Shown piece after piece: positions 22,176 to 24,490 of a stretch of 24,490 nt of DNA. Position 1 is the first letter of the stretch. The number at the start of each line of letters is the position of its first letter. The notes under the pieces were generated by a model. It made no database searches. It was not told where the DNA came from and saw only the letters and a program-made list of their open reading frames with translations. Source of the stretch: JBCBKZ01 sp039026975. Lineage in GTDB: Bacteria; Bacteroidota; Bacteroidia; J057. Where the stretch lies: NCBI GenBank assembly GCA_039026975.1, contig JBCCLI010000049.1:1-24490 (forward strand), written 5' to 3'. The translations under genes and the position numbers were made by a program.

Positions 22176-24263
22176 TTAAGAGATATTGGTGACATTATTT
22201 AGAGCAGGAAGGCGCACAAAGAAGGTAGTTCCTTTTCCTTCTTCTGATTCTACCCATATGGTTCCCCCTAACTTTTCCACTATTCTCTTACAAATGGATA
22301 GACCTATTCCCGTTCCCTCAAACTCAGAGGAGGTGTGGAGTCTGTTAAATAGGTGGAAGATTTTCTGTTGATATTCTTTAGGGATACCGATGCCATTATC
22401 CTTTATCCTAATGAGGTAGCCCATTCTTCCTTCTTCAGCAGAAATCTGAACCACTGGGCTTTTGTCTGGTCGCCTGAACTTAATGGCATTATTAATCAGG
22501 TTCTGGAAGAGTAGGTACAGCTCAGCCTCATTTCCAAAAACGCGAGGTAGCTTATCCAGCTCGATCTTTGCATCATTTTCCGAAATTTGTTTGAACAGGT
22601 TCTGTTTTACTTTTTCTATGATGATATCCAGGTCTACCGATTTAGAGGGCCCGGCCATTTGGCCTATTCTGGCGTATTCCATCATATCCCGTAAGAGGGT
22701 ATCCATTCTCTCGGCTCCTTCTACTGCATAATTAGCAAACTCTTTTCCGTCATTATCCAGTCTGACACTATATCTCTGGATGAGAAGTTGCATATAGGCC
22801 CTTATAGTTCTAAGTGGTTCCCGCAGGTCATGAGAAATGGCATAGGCAAATTGTTCCAAGTCCTGGTTGGACTGCTTCAGGAGTGCATTTTGGGCAGATA
22901 TTTCTTGCCCTTGGAGCTCCATCATGCGGTTCTGCTTCCTAATTTCCTGGTTTTTAGACTCAAGAATACGCTGATTTTTAATCTTGTATCTGTACCTCCC
23001 AAATCCTGCTACCAGAATCAGAATACTCAGCATGAGTAAACTGGCTACTGCATACAGCTGCCAGCGTCTGGTTTTTTCCTTATCTATAGCCCCTTGAAGT
23101 TCCCGCTCTTTTTTACTCAGTTCATATCTAGCCTCAATTTCAGCTATCTGCTTGGTGGACTTCTGGTTGTACAGACTATCCTTCAGCTGATCATATTTCA
23201 GCCTGTATTCGTAGGCGACCTCATGACGGTTAATTTTAGTGTACAGGGAGGCAAGTTCATCATAAGTATCTATGACGTAAGGAGTAAGATTCTGAGAGAT
23301 AGCTATATCCAAAGCTTCTTTGTGGAGGTAAATAGCTCTATTAAAATTATCCATGAGGGCTGAAACATTGGCATATCCATCCAGTGCATCTCTTTTGTAA
23401 GCTAGATCTTGGGTAGCCTCTGCATAGGTTTCTAGCTTTTGGTAGTAGTACATAGCTGAATCATACTGCCCCATTAGCATATTTATCTCCCCCAGGTTAT
23501 AGTAGGAAGTCCCCATTCTTTTATCCAGGTTCTTTTCCACTTTAATTAGGTAGGACTGCTTGAAAAAGTTATTTGCCTTAGCGTACTCTTTTTTCTCCAG
23601 GAAGAGAAGCCCTAAACTATTGAGAATCCGAGTTTCTGCATTAGGCGTACCAAAGTCTCTGGTAAGAACGAGCGCTTTCCTAAAGTTATCTTCTGCTCTT
23701 GTGTAGTCATTTAAGTACATGTAGGTATTCCCTACATTCAAAAGCGCATTGTATTGATTTTTATCATTTACTTCTTCCCAATACTCCAAGGCAGCTAAAA
23801 AATATGTCAGGGCCTTATTATAGTTGGCAATGTTCTTATAGGCAATACCTAGGCTGTTTCTAAGATGGGCGGTGAGCTTATCATCTTCATCCTTTACGGA
23901 CAAAGCAAGTCCTTTATCAAAAGCATCTATGGAAAGGAAGAGATCCCCTTTCATGTGATTAATCCTTCCCAGGTAATCATAGGTCTTAGCTGCTTCCTTT
24001 AGGTCATTTCGTTTCAGACAGATATCTACCCTGATGTTGCAGTAGATAACGGCGGAATCAAGAGAGCCGAACTTTCTGTATCCTTTTATGATGGATTTAT
24101 ACGTATCTATTTTTTCTGTTGGGGGCTGAGTTAGCGCCACTAACTTCATGCTGTCTATTTTCTGCTCCCAATCAGTCCTATCAGTGAAAGCCTGACAGAT
24201 GGTACTAGATAGGAGGAGAAATAACAGCGAAATTATATGATGTAATTCCCAGAGGCGCTTCAT
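22176..24263 (-). CDS. TPR-containing membrane sensor histidine kinase
   Basis: 695 aa. Signal peptide about 1-25 (STICQA). Residues about 45-365 are TPR repeats (for example AYKNIANYNKALTYFLAALE, NVGNTYMYLNDYTRAEDNF, YNLGEINMLMGQYDSAMYYY), placed outside the cytoplasm. One membrane helix follows at about 402-421, then a coiled coil (about 425-470), a HisKA domain with phosphoacceptor H478 (ISHDLREPLR), and a HATPase domain with the N box (NLINNAIKF, 588-596), G1 (KDNGIGIP, 621-628), F box (FHLFNRLH) and G2 (GTGIGLSICKR, 650-660). It autophosphorylates at H478 and would pass phosphate to a response regulator. None is adjacent, and no receiver domain is fused, so it is an orphan kinase here. 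The stimulus, presumably sensed or relayed by the TPR region, is unknown. Confidence 0.93.
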   Translation of the reverse strand: MKRLWELHHIISLLFLLLSSTICQAFTDRTDWEQKIDSMKLVALTQPPTEKIDTYKSIIKGYRKFGSLDSAVIYCNIRVDICLKRNDLKEAAKTYDYLGRINHMKGDLFLSIDAFDKGLALSVKDEDDKLTAHLRNSLGIAYKNIANYNKALTYFLAALEYWEEVNDKNQYNALLNVGNTYMYLNDYTRAEDNFRKALVLTRDFGTPNAETRILNSLGLLFLEKKEYAKANNFFKQSYLIKVEKNLDKRMGTSYYNLGEINMLMGQYDSAMYYYQKLETYAEATQDLAYKRDALDGYANVSALMDNFNRAIYLHKEALDIAISQNLTPYVIDTYDELASLYTKINRHEVAYEYRLKYDQLKDSLYNQKSTKQIAEIEARYELSKKERELQGAIDKEKTRRWQLYAVASLLMLSILILVAGFGRYRYKIKNQRILESKNQEIRKQNRMMELQGQEISAQNALLKQSNQDLEQFAYAISHDLREPLRTIRAYMQLLIQRYSVRLDNDGKEFANYAVEGAERMDTLLRDMMEYARIGQMAGPSKSVDLDIIIEKVKQNLFKQISENDAKIELDKLPRVFGNEAELYLLFQNLINNAIKFRRPDKSPVVQISAEEGRMGYLIRIKDNGIGIPKEYQQKIFHLFNRLHTSSEFEGTGIGLSICKRIVEKLGGTIWVESEEGKGTTFFVRLPALNNVTNIS

Positions 24264-24277
24264 ATATCAACTGATTA

Positions 24278-24319
24278 TTTAGTTAACAAAAATACTATAT
24301 TTTATATTTTTTAACTAAA
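24278..24319 (-). promoter_or_regulatory. Histidine kinase promoter with flanking 9-bp inverted repeat
   Basis: On the minus strand TATTTTTG (24287-24294) is an exact TAnnTTTG -7 box, 23 bp before the start codon at 24263. Perfect 9-bp arms TTTAGTTAA (24278-24286) and TTAACTAAA (24311-24319) flank it, one near the start point and one where the -33 element would lie. No TTG is seen at -33, so activation or repression by a bound protein is plausible. The rest of the segment to 24490 is AT-rich and contains a GTATCGATAC palindrome (24411-24420); no gene is visible there. Confidence 0.45.
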
Positions 24320-24490
24320 AAAATTGACCTGAACTGTCTAAAATCTCACATGTTTCGACCTTTCGAATCAGGAATAATTGAGAATTGTTAAAAATTATAC
24401 GTTTTTTTACGTATCGATACATAAACTATTCTGCTGGTTAATTCTAAGTTCTTCGACTATACATCGAAATAACATTTATTTTCTTTTATA

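Noticed and set aside
24264..24490. AT-rich right edge as a replication origin or CRISPR leader
   Set aside because: No DnaA boxes in an array and no repeat-spacer pattern; it is better explained as the kinase promoter region.

Overview
The window looks like a chromosomal segment of a Bacteroidota bacterium, probably of the Cytophagales/Cyclobacteriaceae kind. The reasons are: three proteins with C-terminal type IX secretion (T9SS) sorting domains, signal peptides ending in A-Q, a DUF4230 protein, a TonB-dependent receptor, a long Bacteroidota-style CusA, promoters of the TTG-N19-TAnnTTTG form, and moderate G+C content. I see no rRNA, tRNA, CRISPR array or complete insertion sequence.

Layout. 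1-982 (+): the 3' end of a TonB-dependent receptor. 1001-1657 (-): a small serine-recombinase-like protein whose catalytic Ser10, Asp67 and Arg68 equivalents are replaced. It keeps a helix-turn-helix tail, and two inverted repeats lie just upstream. 1811-2416 (+): a membrane-anchored DUF4230 protein. 2437-3648 (-): a secreted M28 aminopeptidase with a PDZ domain and its own promoter. 3710-6325 (-): a lipoprotein with a sugar-dehydrogenase-like beta-propeller and a C-terminal cytochrome c. 6468-6821 (-): an adrenodoxin-type [2Fe-2S] ferredoxin.

7011-19544 (-): the core of the window, a six-gene run read right to left with gaps of -8 to about 120 bp and a strong terminator at its end. In transcription order: a 1160-aa protein joining a glucose/sorbosone-dehydrogenase-like propeller to two cupredoxin domains; a 597-aa T9SS-secreted multicopper-oxidase-like protein; a CusA-type RND pump; a CusB-type adaptor with a heavy-metal-binding domain and His-rich tail; and two paralogous DNRLRE/CBM96-like T9SS proteins.

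The most striking observation concerns the first two. Both carry the same two-domain multicopper-oxidase core, but they have lost copper ligands reciprocally. The 597-aa protein keeps a full type 1 copper site and four histidines of the trinuclear centre in domain 1, and has none in domain 2. The 1160-aa protein has lost them in domain 1 and keeps the four histidines in domain 2, with Asp in place of the type 1 Cys. Together they hold exactly one type 1 site and eight trinuclear histidines, which suggests an obligate hetero-oligomeric (split) oxidase. With the fused dehydrogenase-like propeller it could form an extracytoplasmic dehydrogenase-oxidase couple, encoded with a copper/silver efflux pump.

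19545-20061 holds no convincing gene; it contains AT-rich inverted repeats, a GGACA-A-TGTCC palindrome and a 20-bp-period direct repeat. 20062-21911 (-): a YdgJ-like Gfo/Idh/MocA oxidoreductase and a secreted DUF1080 protein, a pair that fits 3-keto-sugar metabolism. 22176-24263 (-): a TPR-containing membrane histidine kinase without a neighbouring response regulator, with a 9-bp inverted repeat flanking its predicted -7 box.
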